DNA from: Nemertoderma westbladi
Lineage: Eukaryota; Xenacoelomorpha; Nemertodermatida; Nemertodermatidae
Direction of reading: 5' to 3'
NCBI GenBank assembly: GCA_032718475.1
Contig: JAUCBJ010006601.1
Location: 1 to 31,017, forward strand
DNA: 31,017 nucleotides
Shown here: positions 10,646 to 22,496 of the stretch, piece after piece
How the letters are laid out: every line of letters begins with the position of its first letter
How positions within the stretch are numbered: the first letter of the stretch is position 1
Program-made: the position numbers and the translations under genes
Notes under the pieces: model-generated
Databases searched by the model: none
What the model was told of the DNA's origin: nothing
The model's input: the letters and a program-made list of their open reading frames with translations, nothing else

Positions 10646-13600
10646 GTGTTAGCGCTTTTAGACCTTTGGCAGTTTAACCCACCAAATTAGGATGTCTTCT
10701 AGATAATAAATCACTTTTAGTCTATGACAAGTATTTAATTCACTACACTAGTCGAAACCAATCTGTGCGCGATCATTCACCCGCTGGATATACCCGGGAG
10801 ATTGGGTTCGACGGCTTAATCTTATTGCTATGTAAGCTTAATGTATTATTCGACTGACAGTATTATATAATCTCTGACAATATTATTCACCTTCGGGGAA
10901 TATTAACAGTTCCTTTAGGACGTGGCGCTCTATCTATATACACAGAGTTATGACTTAAACTACTCACAACGATATGGCTTAGTTATAATTTACATATATG
11001 GCGCATTCTTTAGGAAATGCTTCGTTATCAGGCTCACTCATACACAATGCTGCACACTGATCTGCCGATCTTCACTGATTTTAGTTATATATAAAAGGAA
11101 CACGGACCGACTCATGTAGGGTTTATCAAATAACATTAGATTCACTTCAAACCACTTTAACATAAGTCACAATCGTTATATGTAACCTTTCTCTCTTACC
11201 TTCGGTATATCAAGAATATTGGGTTTCGGGGTTATTTATCGTTATTTCAAATATAATAATTCATCAACCATATTATGAAGAACTGACAGTAAATAGCAGT
11301 ATAACAATATAAAAGTATACACAGTGATTCAGTGTGTGTTAAGTTCATTAGTTTGTTTTGGTTTGATAACGGATATATGCCCTTTATAATTAAGCCTACT
11401 AGTGTTAGACTAAAACAGAAAAGCACAAAATATTTACAAGCCGTTCTCTCCTGGCTCAGGACAGAAAGACCAACAACACTGAAAACTGATAAGAATAACC
11501 TTATTTACAAAGGCTTCCACCCAACACAGAGAAAGAGCATACAGATAGGAAAATTCAGTTCAGTAGATCTGTGATAGGTCGAAATCAAAATCAACTCAAA
11601 TCCTATTGGCAGATACAGAAGCAGGGCTGTGGGGCAACTTTCCCAAGCTGGTTGGACAATCAAACGTAGCCCAGATCCCTTCGCACAGCGAATCAGCCAA
11701 TCAGCCGGTAGCTTGCGCTATTCGAGTTATAGATCCCCTTTTAGAGTATTCAGCGCCTGGGGGGGAACTGGTTAACAAGGCAAACGAATCAGTTATCCCA
11801 CAAAAGCTTTTACACCGCTCCCAGAAAATGGGATTTAAGTCTATAAAATATACAAAATCACAATTTCTAATATACATAAATACTCTAAACAGTTAGTCTT
11901 TCTTGCGCGGACGGCGTTTACGCAGTTTTTTAAAGTTAGCCAGAGTCTTTTTCTCTTTGGGGGGAGCCACTTTACTAGGAGGGCCATAACTCCTGGGTGA
12001 AGGGTGCAATATGATTGCATTAGAAGGTTTGGGTTTACGGTCGGTGTCTCGTCCATTTCGATATGCTTCTCCTCGAGCTGATTTTCCTCCGCTTGTCATG
12101 GGATACGTTCGTCCAAAACTCTCGCAGAGAATAGGGTTTTCTAAGCTTGATATCTTCTTTGAGATTCGAGATTTCCCAATCGAACTGAGATAAGGCCAAT
12201 TCGTTTATCGATTGGACTTACTGTTATAACTTACGTTTATCTGAACAAACGCAGGTTTCTTTTTTGATCTTTATAGAATAGCGTTTAACTCGTTTCGTAC
12301 AACGCTTTCCTTCACCTTGATGAAGGGTTGTATCGCGTTAAACGGGACGACCATACGGTTGGATAGTGATATTAGGTGTCTGCGTCATAATCCGGCTAGG
12401 TAAGATGGGCGGCTAGCTAGAAATCACTGTCGGAGTGTTACCGATTAATTGTTAGGGTAGCACTAGATCTTGAACAGTGAATACCGTCCGCAAGGATCCG
12501 CGACACCACCAGGATCGCAGGTCTGAGGTCCAACTAAGGAATGAGGAGGTTTGACCGAGTATTCCGGGACTCTGATCGTAGGTTTACTCTAGGATCGTTA
12601 GAGCCGAGTGAGCATAGGTGATACGTCAAACAAGTTTCGCTCGAAACTCCAGTAAATATAACGAACACAACTGTGTTTAACACAACGTTTCCGTGGATGT
12701 TTATGTCTTTCCGTTTATTGGCTGGGTCTAGGGCATTTACCGTAATAATACCAAAGACGCACGTCTGGTAGGGGAAACGCGGATGATATTTATTTGTTGT
12801 TACAATGCTTCTATCAAGAATTCCAAATATATGTTGGAGTTACCGCGTTTATTTGTTTCTTTAATGTCTTTTCTTTCGAGCCGATTTCGAATAGAATTTT
12901 CGCATTCGAATTTCAGTTTATGGTTCCGACTCCGCTAGGCAGGATATATAGTCGACATAGTCCGTATTGTGTAAATCGATAGGATGATCAGTAGTTAAGA
13001 AGCCCATATACGTACCATTACGCTGCGTATATCGAGCAGCGAATTTTCTATAGTCCAACTCGCGCGAGCTGCTCTTGGGACATTGGCGGTTCGATATAAC
13101 GACCATCGTCCTCCGCAGCAGTTGGACTAACGTCGCCGCGTATTCAACAAACGCTTGTAAAGTAGAGTATATCGCTCCCCGATACCAAGACCATCTTCTA
13201 TCAACTCCGTCATATCTGCTATATATGAGTTTATCCATATTATAATGAGTTTATATTTAGGCGAGCGGGCGTCGCTGCCTACCCAATCAACCCCCGGACA
13301 GTACGAGATCCTCAGCGCCGATGTGTCGTCGCCGCTGTACTTTCGCCAACGACGTAGCCGCACAACGACAACGACAACCGGCACAAGTCACTCGACTGTC
13401 CGTCCCAAAGGCTTAGATACACCTCAGGTTCTTACTGGAGAGTTAGGGTTACTTTCACAATTGCGACTCGCTACTGTAAACACACCTTAGTAGTAACATT
13501 CGCCTATAAACTCACAAATACCACACACACAACTTGTCACAAATTACACACACTCGGGTCACTTGTCCGTTAGTCAATGCCTTCCAGAATGTCACTGTAT

Positions 13601-14030
13601 TATTATGTATCCTTGGATACTATCAGTACACTATTTATTCCCTATGCTATTCAATGGGACAAGCTTTCTATTGTTCTCTTAACTCAATTCTAATTCTAGC
13701 GTGGTTGTTGCTATGGTGACATTATGTAAAGCTAGCGGTAGAATTAGGGTAATTCCAATGCATACAGATCTGGGATGTTATTTAATAGTAATTCTTTAAT
13801 GGTCAATGTCCTGTTTTATACATGACTTTATGAATTTTATCGGCTATTGACTATGTTTGGGAGACTTTCGCACACTCATACGCATAATAAGATAAATCTC
13901 CGCTCCCTTGATCTATTAATTAATGGAATTTTGGGAATGTTATAAATTGCATAAAAATGGCAATTTATTAAATTCATTAAGCGACATGAATTTAAATTTA
14001 TTCCCTGAAATTTTATTATTTGTCAGTTAC
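10645..14030. repeat. Left inverted-repeat arm
   Basis: This is the reverse-complement counterpart of 22885-29176. The outermost 34 positions differ from the right end at only three sites, and ATCTGCCGATC, TTAACAGTTCCTTTAGGAC and ATAATCTCTGACAATATTATT are shared further in. Between about 11200 and 11830 the match is weak and patchy. The inner end fades out at about 14010-14030, where ATTAATGGAATTTTGGGAAT (13919) and the following sequence still match the right arm. The +-strand ORFs here (for example 13245-13490) are antisense shadows. Confidence 0.85.
11893..13213 (-). pseudogene. Left-arm broken copy of the orphan zinc-knuckle gene
   Basis: This is the mirror copy of the right-arm gene (23688-27912). 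The start region (ATG complement at 13211-13213) matches the right-arm ORF starting at 23688. The 12900-13100 part preserves a region equivalent to right 23810-23930. The 12050-12345 part matches right 24750-25045 but contains a stop codon (complement of 12271-12273). At about 12044-12050 the copy jumps to the equivalent of right 27755, deleting about 2.7 kb including the zinc knuckles. The basic C-terminus is retained (complement of 12099-11893, ending KKLRKRRPRKKD). It helps reconstruct which frames of the right copy are damaged. Confidence 0.85.
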
Positions 14031-14313
14031 ATTAAAGAGTATATCCAACTAATGCAGCTTTTTCTCAACCGCAACCCTGCATCTCAGAAATATTCCCTCC
14101 CCACAATCAATATCCGGTGACTGGCTGGGGCTCGGTGGTCTGTTAAGTCACGTCTCCAGCATCGGCGTTTTTCCCCCCTGGTGTTGGGATAACGGCAACA
14201 AAGAGGCAGTTGTTAAACAGCAGCAACACCCGAACCGAGAACTTATTTCTCAACAGCCCGGTAGCTCCAGTAGTTCAGATACTGTAGAGTTGACACCCGA
14301 AATCGGAGCAAGG

Positions 14314-16164
14314 ATGGCAGAAGCGGTTTATTCGGATCCACTTCTAATTCTTCCTGAGGCCGTACTCACTAGAGTATTGATCGCGGTAGAGGGACATCAA
14401 ATCGATTGGGCGAGAAGTAAGCGATCGACCAGGGACAGTTATGCGGGATACACGATGGAGGAACTGAGGTCTATTGTCGAGGCGCAATGGAACTTCCCCG
14501 GACCTGGACTCCCGTTTAACTTATCGGAAGCTGCCTGGGAGGACTTATACAGGATGGGAGTCGTAAAGGATACTCAAGATCCAGCTGTGTGGAAGAGGTC
14601 GGCAGCAGGATATGTCCAGGGATTCTTCAGCTCTTTGGAGCGATTAGAGGAACACCTGTTTCAACAACCTCAAGGACCTCAAGAGCAGGGAGAGCTGCTT
14701 TATCAAGTTCGAGAATGAATTTTACGGATCAGACTAATCCTTTCGGCCTTTGAAGAAGCTTCGAAGAGAAGCCAAGACACGTCGTTGCAAGTAGCCGTAA
14801 AGACTTGGTTCCAACGGGTGAGTCTTAAAGTCCAGGGAACGACACAATGGAAAGCTCAGCTAACCGAGCGCATGACCCATGGAGAGTCAACAGACACTAC
14901 CTTTTCTCAGGTGGAAAGCGAAGTGATATCAGAGAAACCTCAGAAGAAGGATGCTATTGACATCTATCTGTCGGACTATCAACAATTCATAGGTGACAAA
15001 GAGCTAAGGAGAAGGCTAGCTGGACTTCACCCTAATAGTGAAGGGGCCAAATTTGTGTTGGACTCGTTAGATGCAGAAATATTAGCCGCTGAGCAGGCTA
15101 AATTTGACGAAAGTATCCTCATCGCTAGAGAACATGAAGAACAATTAAAGAAAAAACGGATAGAAGACCGAAAGGCAGCAGCAGCGGCAGCGGCAGAAGT
15201 TGAAAGAAAAGCGGCAGCGGCAGCGGCAGCGGCAGAAGCGGAAAGAAAAGCAGCAGAGGCAGAAAGAAAAGCGGCAGCGGCAGAAGCGGAAAGAAAAGCG
15301 GCAGAGGCAGAAAGAAAAGCGGCAGCGGCAGAAGCGGAAAGAAAAGCGGCAGAGGCAGTGGTAGAAGCAGAACGGAAGGCATCTGAAGAGACAGCCCAAT
15401 TAGAGTTGGAAAATCTTCAAGTGAAGCAAGATTACTTAAATAAACAGAGAACAGCTACTCATATGCAGCTGCTAAGTCGATCTACTCCCAAGAGACAGGG
15501 ATTTACATCCTCTGATGAAGGAGATACAACAGATCCTGAAGGTAGAGCAAATAAATCTCGTTCCAGCGGACGTAGAAGGGTATTGCACCGGCAGAAATTG
15601 CCTAATTTGCCCCCAGCTGTGAGAAGGCAACTAGCCAGTGTAGATTTAAGTAATCCTGAGCCCACAAATCAAATTACTAGAGTAGAAAGACTCCCTACTA
15701 TAGTGGATGAGCCTGAAATAATTAGGCCTGTTCTCGAAGCCACCCCCTCCGTGATAGAGACCCCTGTACTTCCAGAACCTAACTCTAAATTCCCTTTGCA
15801 CAGTACTAAACTACCTGTGCCCAGTAGAATAGCCCCTGAATCAATCCCGGTCCTGGATGCCGAGTAAGACATCAAAGATTTGTCGCCCGTCGTCCCTCGT
15901 CTACCCGCTACTATGTTGGCGGCTCCCGCTTCGGCGGTAGAGTGGGTGGATGAGCGACGGCGGGGGATGGATCTCCTGCTCGGGCAGATGGAGGAAAATC
16001 ATGTACGTTCCTCCCAACAGGTCCGAGAGTTGGAGGGGACTGTTCAGCAGTTAAAGGGAACAGTAAGAGAGGGTAGGTTAGAGTTGCAAGAAGTGCAGCA
16101 GAGTATCGCGTTAGAACGCGATAAATTGGTAAATATACAAAGGGGATACCACCAACCCCTGTAA
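14314..16164 (+). pseudogene. gag: BEL/Pao Gag N-terminal region with coiled coil
   Basis: One frame runs from the first ATG at 14314 to 16164, interrupted by two nonsense codons (TGA 14716-14718 and TAA 15865-15867). It stays open upstream to 14053 with Gln/Ser-rich residues. About residues 215-350 are a highly charged, Ala-rich coiled coil of ERKAA-type heptads, followed by a Ser/Arg-rich linker and Pro-rich stretches. A second predicted coiled coil lies near 15990-16130 (repeated E, Q, L, R, V). Long N-terminal coiled coils preceding the capsid-like domain are common in BEL/Pao Gag proteins. The sequence itself does not identify a function beyond likely self-assembly. The next ORF begins at 16167, two bases after this stop, in another frame. 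Confidence 0.65.
15175..15380 (+). repeat. In-frame ~48-bp tandem repeat in Gag coiled coil
   Basis: Units of about 48 bp built on GAAGCGGAAAGAAAAGCGGC recur about three times with shorter fragments around them, giving 16-residue EAERKAAEAERKAAAA units. The period is a multiple of three, so copy-number change keeps the frame. Two minus-strand ORFs across this tract are Leu/Phe/Cys-rich shadows. Confidence 0.85.
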
Positions 16165-16166
16165 CA

Positions 16167-17500
16167 ATGTGTCAACCTGTTAGGTCTGAAGTATTTCATG
16201 CTCAAGGTGTGGAGCCTACACGCATCTATACTGCTAGTGAAGTAGAAACTCATATAGTAAACCCTATTAAAGGTAATTATAAACCTGTTGATAATGATAT
16301 TCCATATAGACCTGATCATAATCCGAGAAATTTATATACCGATAACTCGATATTAAATAATACGATGGCCCAAGAAAGTTTTACGCATCAAATGGCTAGA
16401 ACCGAAGCCCATCAAGCGGTAAAGGTGGGAGAGATCGTCAAGTTCAACGGAGTTGAGATGAAATGGTTACCTTTTAATGAATATTATAAAGATAACATAC
16501 AGAACTCTGTACTATCCAACGGAGATAAACTTAGATTCCTCATCGAGTGCTTAGAAGGACCTCCCAAGTTAATGGCGTTAAAGTTTATTGGACATCCAAA
16601 TGGATTAAGACAAGTTTGGGATACACTAAACATCAGGTATGGTAATAGGACTAATAGGGTAATAGTATTTGTATGCGAAATTAGTAGCGCCCCGAAAGTT
16701 TCTTAGCAGCGGGATTATAGAATTTTCCGATGAGATCCAGGAGATCTGTAGACAGTTAGATTGGCTAGGTAAGTCTCATGAATATCAGAGTTCCATGGTT
16801 GTTGGAGCCATAGCATCTACTTTGCCGAAGGGTGGAGTATGTACGCGTTGGGATAAGAGAGTTCTTTATATGATGGACCAGCAACAAAGAGACCCTACCA
16901 TGGCTGATCTCATGTCATTCTTAAATGGAGAGGTAAGATTGCAGCTCCTAAAGCAGTCCCGAGAGAAGACACCGGTGGGTGAAGTGAAAGGTGAGTGAAA
17001 AACCCGTCTCTAAGAGAAAGGTAACGCCAGTGTGTTATACAGACGACGGCGAAATCCAAACCTCTCAAGAGGAGAACAGCGGGAAAGACACTGAAAGATC
17101 TTACTATGTCAACAAAACACCGAAAGACGTAAGTAAATCTAAGTCTCGAACCAGTGACAGGAGAGAACAGGTAACAAAAACTCCTCCTACGTCTCCTAAG
17201 AGAATTCATGGAAGAAAGCCCGAGGAAAGAACAAGTGTGCACAACACAACACAGGTTAAAGTAAGTAACATCAAACCCAAATGTGCATTGTGCGACGGGC
17301 CCCATCGCTTGAGTTGATGTGATGAATTCTTGAAGAAATCCCTAAAGGATAGACATGATGTCATGTGGGATAAACGGTTGTATTATAATTGTCTCAGACA
17401 AGGACACCAATGGCGAACCTGTTACTCTGACGCGAGGTGTGCTAAGTGTGGCGCGAAACATCATATCTTGCTGCACACAGAATTTGAAAGAACTAGCACG
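16167..17500 (+). pseudogene. gag: BEL/Pao Gag capsid (DUF1759-like) and zinc knuckles
   Basis: The region begins with ATG at 16167. The 16420-16650 part reads as the DUF1759-like domain found in BEL/Pao Gag: an F-G-M-W-PF-Y-I-S-K-L-YL-G-pattern ending in a W-L-RYG motif. The frame shifts near 16665-16700, continues to 16998, shifts again, then runs to the nucleocapsid part. Three zinc-binding units follow: C-X2-C-X3-H-X4-C (from 17282; a TGA at 17315-17317 sits just before its last Cys), an NCLRQGH-X4-C unit (about 17387-17420) and a CAKCGAKHH-LLH unit (about 17439-17477). This triple arrangement is characteristic of BEL/Pao. The TGA and two frameshifts make it non-functional as it stands. 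Confidence 0.8.
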
Positions 17501-18240
17501 AGTCAGGTAAGTGAGTCCGAACTACATGTCCAATTCAGTGATGTGAACGACATTGACCACAGCTCTGAGATGGAAGGATTTTACACAGACGAATTCTCCG
17601 ACGAAAACAAATCCTGTTATATGATAAACACCGCGGTGTATCGAGCGCTTACATATGAGACTGAAACCGATAATGAAGTCCAATCGACTATTCCGGACCG
17701 ACAACCATCTTGGAAAGCGCCAACTTCCAACGTCGGAATTCGGGAATTCCCAGTAGTTCAGCGCATTGTCCACTCCCCAGGATGAACTAGGAGAACATAG
17801 CATAAGGTCAGTAAAAATGGTGGCGATAAAGAACTTTGCTACCAGCCAAGTAGAACCTTACAACTGGGATGAAGACCATTTTACCCAGCAGCATGATATC
17901 CCTAGATTCAACACCGACTACCCAGGGGTGCAGATATTGATCGGCCAAAATGCGCATAAGGCGCTTGAGACATTAGAAAAACGGCCTGCTCAACCGCAAC
18001 CATTACAAACATATGCGGGAAGAACGAGAGTAGGTTGGTACTTCACTGGACCTTCCCGTAGAACACTCATGGAAATATTACATAAAGACAAAGTATATCA
18101 GGTGAGTGAATGGGAAGAAGAAATCAGTGAGGGAGAGACCACAACTTAGGGAACACCATACTCCTCAGATAATGATGATATTAACCAATTATTCGATGAG
18201 GAAAATACAATCACCGAAAATGAAACCTGGTGAAACCAAG
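17501..18240 (+). pseudogene. BEL/Pao protease region, apparently missing its catalytic core
   Basis: After the third knuckle the frame continues to 17785 with acidic, low-similarity sequence. Another frame (about 17786-18149) then gives the C-terminal part of a DUF1758-like retropepsin: VQILIGQN near 17934 and TRVGWYFTGP near 18030, which match the conserved LIG and T-GW-GP segments of BEL/Pao proteases. The expected upstream active-site D-(S/T)-G triplet is not visible in any forward frame between the knuckles and this segment. After the TAG at 18147-18149 the frame continues acidic to about 18232. The protease is therefore probably internally deleted or too degraded to recognise. Confidence 0.6.
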
Positions 18241-20302
18241 TGAACCTGTGCCATCTCATCAATCATGGCGGACAATTCGACTACAACGACGAATTAATGA
18301 GGTGTTAGATCGATAACACGATAAGATTCGTGATGAACACGCCGTACAATTCTTTACTCAAGAAGCCGTAGAGCCTAATTCCTATGACAAGGCCCTATCT
18401 ATCGAGGAGGAGAGAGCCAAGCAGATTCAGGAAACGACTACCCGTTTTCTTAAAGATCAAGGTAGATATGAGATTGGTCTTCCGTTCCGACGGCGAGAAC
18501 CCAACTTTATAAATAACCGACCCTTAGCGGAGAAGAGAATCGCGCAACTACATCGGCGTCTTACGGCCAATGCTTCAGCTAAAGAGATGTATAAGACCCA
18601 GCTGAAGAAATTCATCGATAAGGGATACGCGGAGCGAGTACTGGAAGAAACACCCATAACTGAGAGAACGTATTATCTAACACATCATTACGTTCCCAAA
18701 CCCGGTAAACCCAACGAAATCCGGATAGTATTCGACGGCTCCACCCTTTACATGGGCCAATCCCTTAACTCTGAGTTGTTGCCGGGACCCAACTTACTCC
18801 AATCCTTGTTGGGAATACTCTTAAGATTACGGCAATATTCTATCACTTTCGCTTTGGATATAGAAGGCATGTTCTTACAAGTTAAGGCGCTGGATAGGGA
18901 TCGAGACAACCTACGATTTCTGTGGTGGCCTGAAGGAGACCTCAACCAAAAACTGGTGGAGTACTGGATGACCATCCATGCTTTCGGGATCATCTCGAGC
19001 CCCTCGAACGCTTGTTCAGTAGTGCATACCACTGCTGATGACAACCGAGACGCCTTCTCTAAAGCGGTTATCGACAACATCAAACGGGATATATACATGG
19101 ACGACAATTTAAAGTCCCTCCCATCGGTGGAAGAAGCCATTGATGTTGCCAAGGGAATGGTAGAGTGCTTGAAACGCGGTGGATTTCGACTAACCAAATT
19201 CACTAGTAACTCCCGTGAGTTTCTGGAATCGATCCCGGTAGAAGACCGAGGTGTTAAAGATCTGGACCTTATCAAGGACGATCTTCCGGAAACCAAGACG
19301 CTTGGTTTGAAATGGGGCACGGAGAGAGATATCCTGTTTTTCCAGCTAAAACAGCGAGATAATCCAGTTAGAACTAAACGGATTTGTCTAAGTATCCTGA
19401 GCACTTATTTCGATCCATTGGGATTTATTAGCCCAGTTATATTGGTTGCTTGGAGTTTAGTGCAACAAATGTGGCTTGAAAACCACTCGTGGGACGATCC
19501 ACTTAAGGGAGAACTCCTAAAGAAGTGGATTAAATGGGAAGATTCTCTACCATCTATCGAGAACTTTACGATTTCCCGTTCATATTTTGGTCACGTTCTC
19601 CCCACGTATTCCTATCAACTCCATGTGTTTGGAGACGCCAGCGATATGGGAATAGGTATAGTAGCCTACCTGAGGGTTGAAACTCCGGATGGAATTAAAG
19701 TTGCCTTGGTTACCTCTAAGGCCTTGATAAACAACAAACTAAGAGTTCCTCGAGCTGAGTTAAAGGCGGCTCTATACGCTACAGCCATCGGCCGGAATGT
19801 AACAGAACAGATCGACTATCCACTGGAGAAAACTGTCTATTGGACTGATGCTTTACTCGTTTTGGAGTATATAACCAATGAAGTCTGTCAGTTCAGCATC
19901 TTTGTTACCAACAGAGTAGCCATTATACTTAGTCGCACTAATGTAGATCAATGGAGACATTGCCCTGGGACGATTAATCCAGCCGACATCGACTCCAGAG
20001 GAGCAACTCCTCAAGAACTGATAGATACTCCAGACTGGTTAGGTGGACCCGACTTCCTAAGTAAAGAAGAGGATGAATGGCCTCCTCATCTTACCACGGC
20101 TGAGATTAGACAAGCCAAGGGAGCGGAGAAAGTCAAACCCAAAACCCAGACGAGTAAACCAAAGTTATTTAAACCCGTGATAGATCTGTCTGTACTACAC
20201 ATTTCCGGGGATAACGCTGTGAATCTAAACTCCCCCTCCACAAATAAATCTGTCGTGGAAATTAGAGAAAGAGACTGGAAATCTGGAACACCAGATGTCT
20301 AG
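18241..20302 (+). pseudogene. pol: BEL/Pao reverse transcriptase and RNase H
   Basis: The RT frame is open from about 18272 except for TAA 18314-18316. A GRYEIGLPF segment (about 18463) precedes the RT, as in other BEL/Pao pols. RT landmarks are KPNEIRIVFDGS (about 18710), motif A with ALDIEG (Asp codon at 18857), an IHAFGIISSPSNA block (about 18970) and YMDD at 19094-19105. The Peptidase_A17-annotated BEL/Pao region follows, then RNase H with VFGDAS (Asp at 19634), an AELKAALYA segment (about 19758), YWTDALLVLEY (about 19838) and the INPAD segment (about 19975). All RT and RNase H catalytic positions I can locate are intact. The frame ends at TAG 20300-20302 but remains in register with the integrase. 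Confidence 0.93.
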
Positions 20303-21976
20303 CAGGGACTCTCACCTCTCCTGCAGAGAGCGATAAATCACTATAGCTCCTGGAACCAGCTTTGTAAGGCCGTCGTGTATTTGAAGCGATGCTTCCATCA
20401 TCACTACTCCAGGACAAAGATCGCTAGCGATACCGCTTCACCGACATCCGAGCAGGTCCATGCTATTAAAGATCTTCCCAAATACAAAGTATCGGATAGT
20501 TTTCTGACGGAAAAGATCAGTTATCAAGAGCATGAAGAAACCAATAAGCAGATACTGAGACTCCTGCAATGCTATGAAGATTCCGATAAGTATTTCCTGT
20601 TGTTGAGAAATCCACAGACGCGCTTAAGGCATCGTTTCTCTGACACAATGATAGATGGGTTAATACATGTTGGAGGGAGACTAACTAATGCTCCATTATC
20701 CTTTGACACTAAGTTTCCCATACTCATTAGAAATCTTGAAATACAAATCAGGATGATTGTAGATGTTCACAGTAAGCTTTACCATGCTGGTAGAGAACGA
20801 GTTCTTAGCAAAATTCGAACTCGCTATTATTTTCATAGACCCCGTAGAGCTCTGAACCAAGTTCTTAGGAACTGTATACCCTGTAGGAAAGCATTCAGTA
20901 GGCCTTTAACACAGCGAGAGGCAGAATTACCTAGGGAACGAGTAAGCTTCTATGAACCACCCTTTACTAATACTGGTGCGGATTTATTTGGCCCTATTGA
21001 AGTATATCGTGCTAGGACTATAGTCAAGCGATAGTGTGTCATCTTTGTCTGTATGACTTGTATAGCGATCCATCTAGATATGGTGAACGATCTATCTGCC
21101 AACAGCTTCATACTGAGTTTACGCCGACAGATCGCTCGCTTTGGAACTAGCAACACGATGAGATCTGATAAGGGAACGAACTTCATTGGCGCCAATAATG
21201 AGATCAAAGCTTACGTTAAAGATTGGAACCAAAGACAGGTGGACGATCAGCTAAGGGTAACAGCATCTAGCTGGACCTTCAACGCCGCTGACGCCCCTTG
21301 GTGGGGAGGAAGTTGGGAGAGATTAATAAGGAGTGTGAAGACTGCATTTCACTTAGTGCCGTGCCGCGCGTATCTCACCGACGAACTTTTGCGGACGTTA
21401 ATGGAAGAAATCGCCGCCTATCTTAACGAGAGACCGCTTATGCCAGTCTCATCGAGTCCTGACTCCCTAGAAGCGCTAACACCCGCGCATTTCCTACTGA
21501 AGAAACCTGTAGCCATGCTCCCACGATCGGAAATCACGGACGGAGACGAATACTGCCGACAAACTTGGCAACTTATGCAGTTATTAACCCGTCGTTTCGC
21601 TGACCATTTCGAAAAACATTATCTGCCTACGCTACAACTTCGAACCAAGTGGTTTGCGCAGCAAGAAAACGTCAGCGCCGGAGACATGGTCCTTATTGTG
21701 GAATCAGATCTTCCACGTAAGCGGTGGCAGACCGGTCGTATCATCGAGACTCATATATCCGATGATGGTTTAGTGCGATCAGTAGAACTCGTCGTCATGC
21801 GACGTAACTTTAAGAAACCTGGAATTGTATTCGAAACACAGCAACTCAATCGCCCAGTCGGTCGTTTATGTTTACTGAAAAGAGACAGAGAACTATCCGG
21901 AAACTATGGAAGGCAAGATACTCTTCCCACGACCACCTCCCTAATCCAACAAACATCTAGGGACTCCCCAACGTAA
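20303..21976 (+). pseudogene. pol: BEL/Pao integrase
   Basis: The frame is the same as the reverse transcriptase; only TAG 20300-20302 and TAG 21032-21034 interrupt it. The N-terminal zinc-binding HHCC region shows HVGGRL (about 20670), VHSKLYHAG (about 20766) and NCIPCRK (about 20872). The catalytic DDE residues are all present: Asp at 20981 (TGADLFGP), Asp at 21167 (RSDKGTNF) and Glu at 21317 (GGSWERL), with 49 residues between the second Asp and the Glu. The C-terminal part (about 21650-21880) has the GDMVLI and KRWQTGRI segments typical of the BEL/Pao DUF5641-like tail. Only two point-like nonsense codons break an otherwise complete integrase, suggesting moderate age. Confidence 0.92.
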
Positions 21977-22480
21977 CCGCGTCTGGAGTGGGTGTGTGAC
22001 TATATTATTTTATATTTGTTTTTATTATTTTTATATTTATGTATGTATTATTACGTAATTTTATTATAATCGTTTTCTTTAATTTTATTTAGCAGAATGT
22101 TATTTTACCGATTATTTAGTAGATTAGTGCAATATATACTTATGTTTATTACTTAATTACTTATATTATATATTTAGTGCAACGGTGAGAAATAATTATT
22201 TTTCTCTTTCCTTACTGTCCGTATCATATTATAAATACGTGACTACAGTAAGATGAAATATCCGTACTTATTAAAGTACAATAAGGCTCCTACTATACTC
22301 AAGTATTATTGGTAGGTAGAGTATTAGGAATGCAAAGTTCAGATCCTCGTGTCTCGGCTAAACCAAGCTCTGGGTAGACCTTGGAAATGACTTGCCTCTT
22401 CTCACTGACATTGCTTCTTGCAATATTGCTCTCATACCGTATATTAAATAATACATATAGTAGCATGATGTCCCTTTAAC
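21977..22480. other. AT-rich 3' spacer of the retro core
   Basis: The sequence after the integrase stop is strongly AT-rich. I looked for a polypurine tract and for a direct repeat of the 14030-14314 region, as expected for a 3' LTR, and found neither. A TATTATAAATACGTGAC segment at about 22229 is TATA-like but has no other support. Confidence 0.45.
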
Positions 22481-22496
22481 AGTAGCGTAAAATGCA

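Noticed and set aside
13245-13490. 81-codon + ORF in the left arm, similar to the minus-strand ORF at 23412-23615
   Set aside because: It is conserved only because the arms are homologous; the region lies upstream of the orphan gene on the other strand. Composition is not protein-like and both copies are short.
14030-14314. 5' LTR of the BEL/Pao core
   Set aside because: No direct repeat of this segment was found after the integrase stop, and there is no recognisable primer-binding site.
15125-15399. Two minus-strand Leu/Phe/Cys-rich ORFs
   Set aside because: They are the antisense of the Gag coiled-coil repeat; their composition is dictated by the repeat.
18748-19404. 218-codon minus-strand ORF over the reverse transcriptase
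   Set aside because: It is antisense to a clearly assigned RT with catalytic motifs and has no recognisable content.
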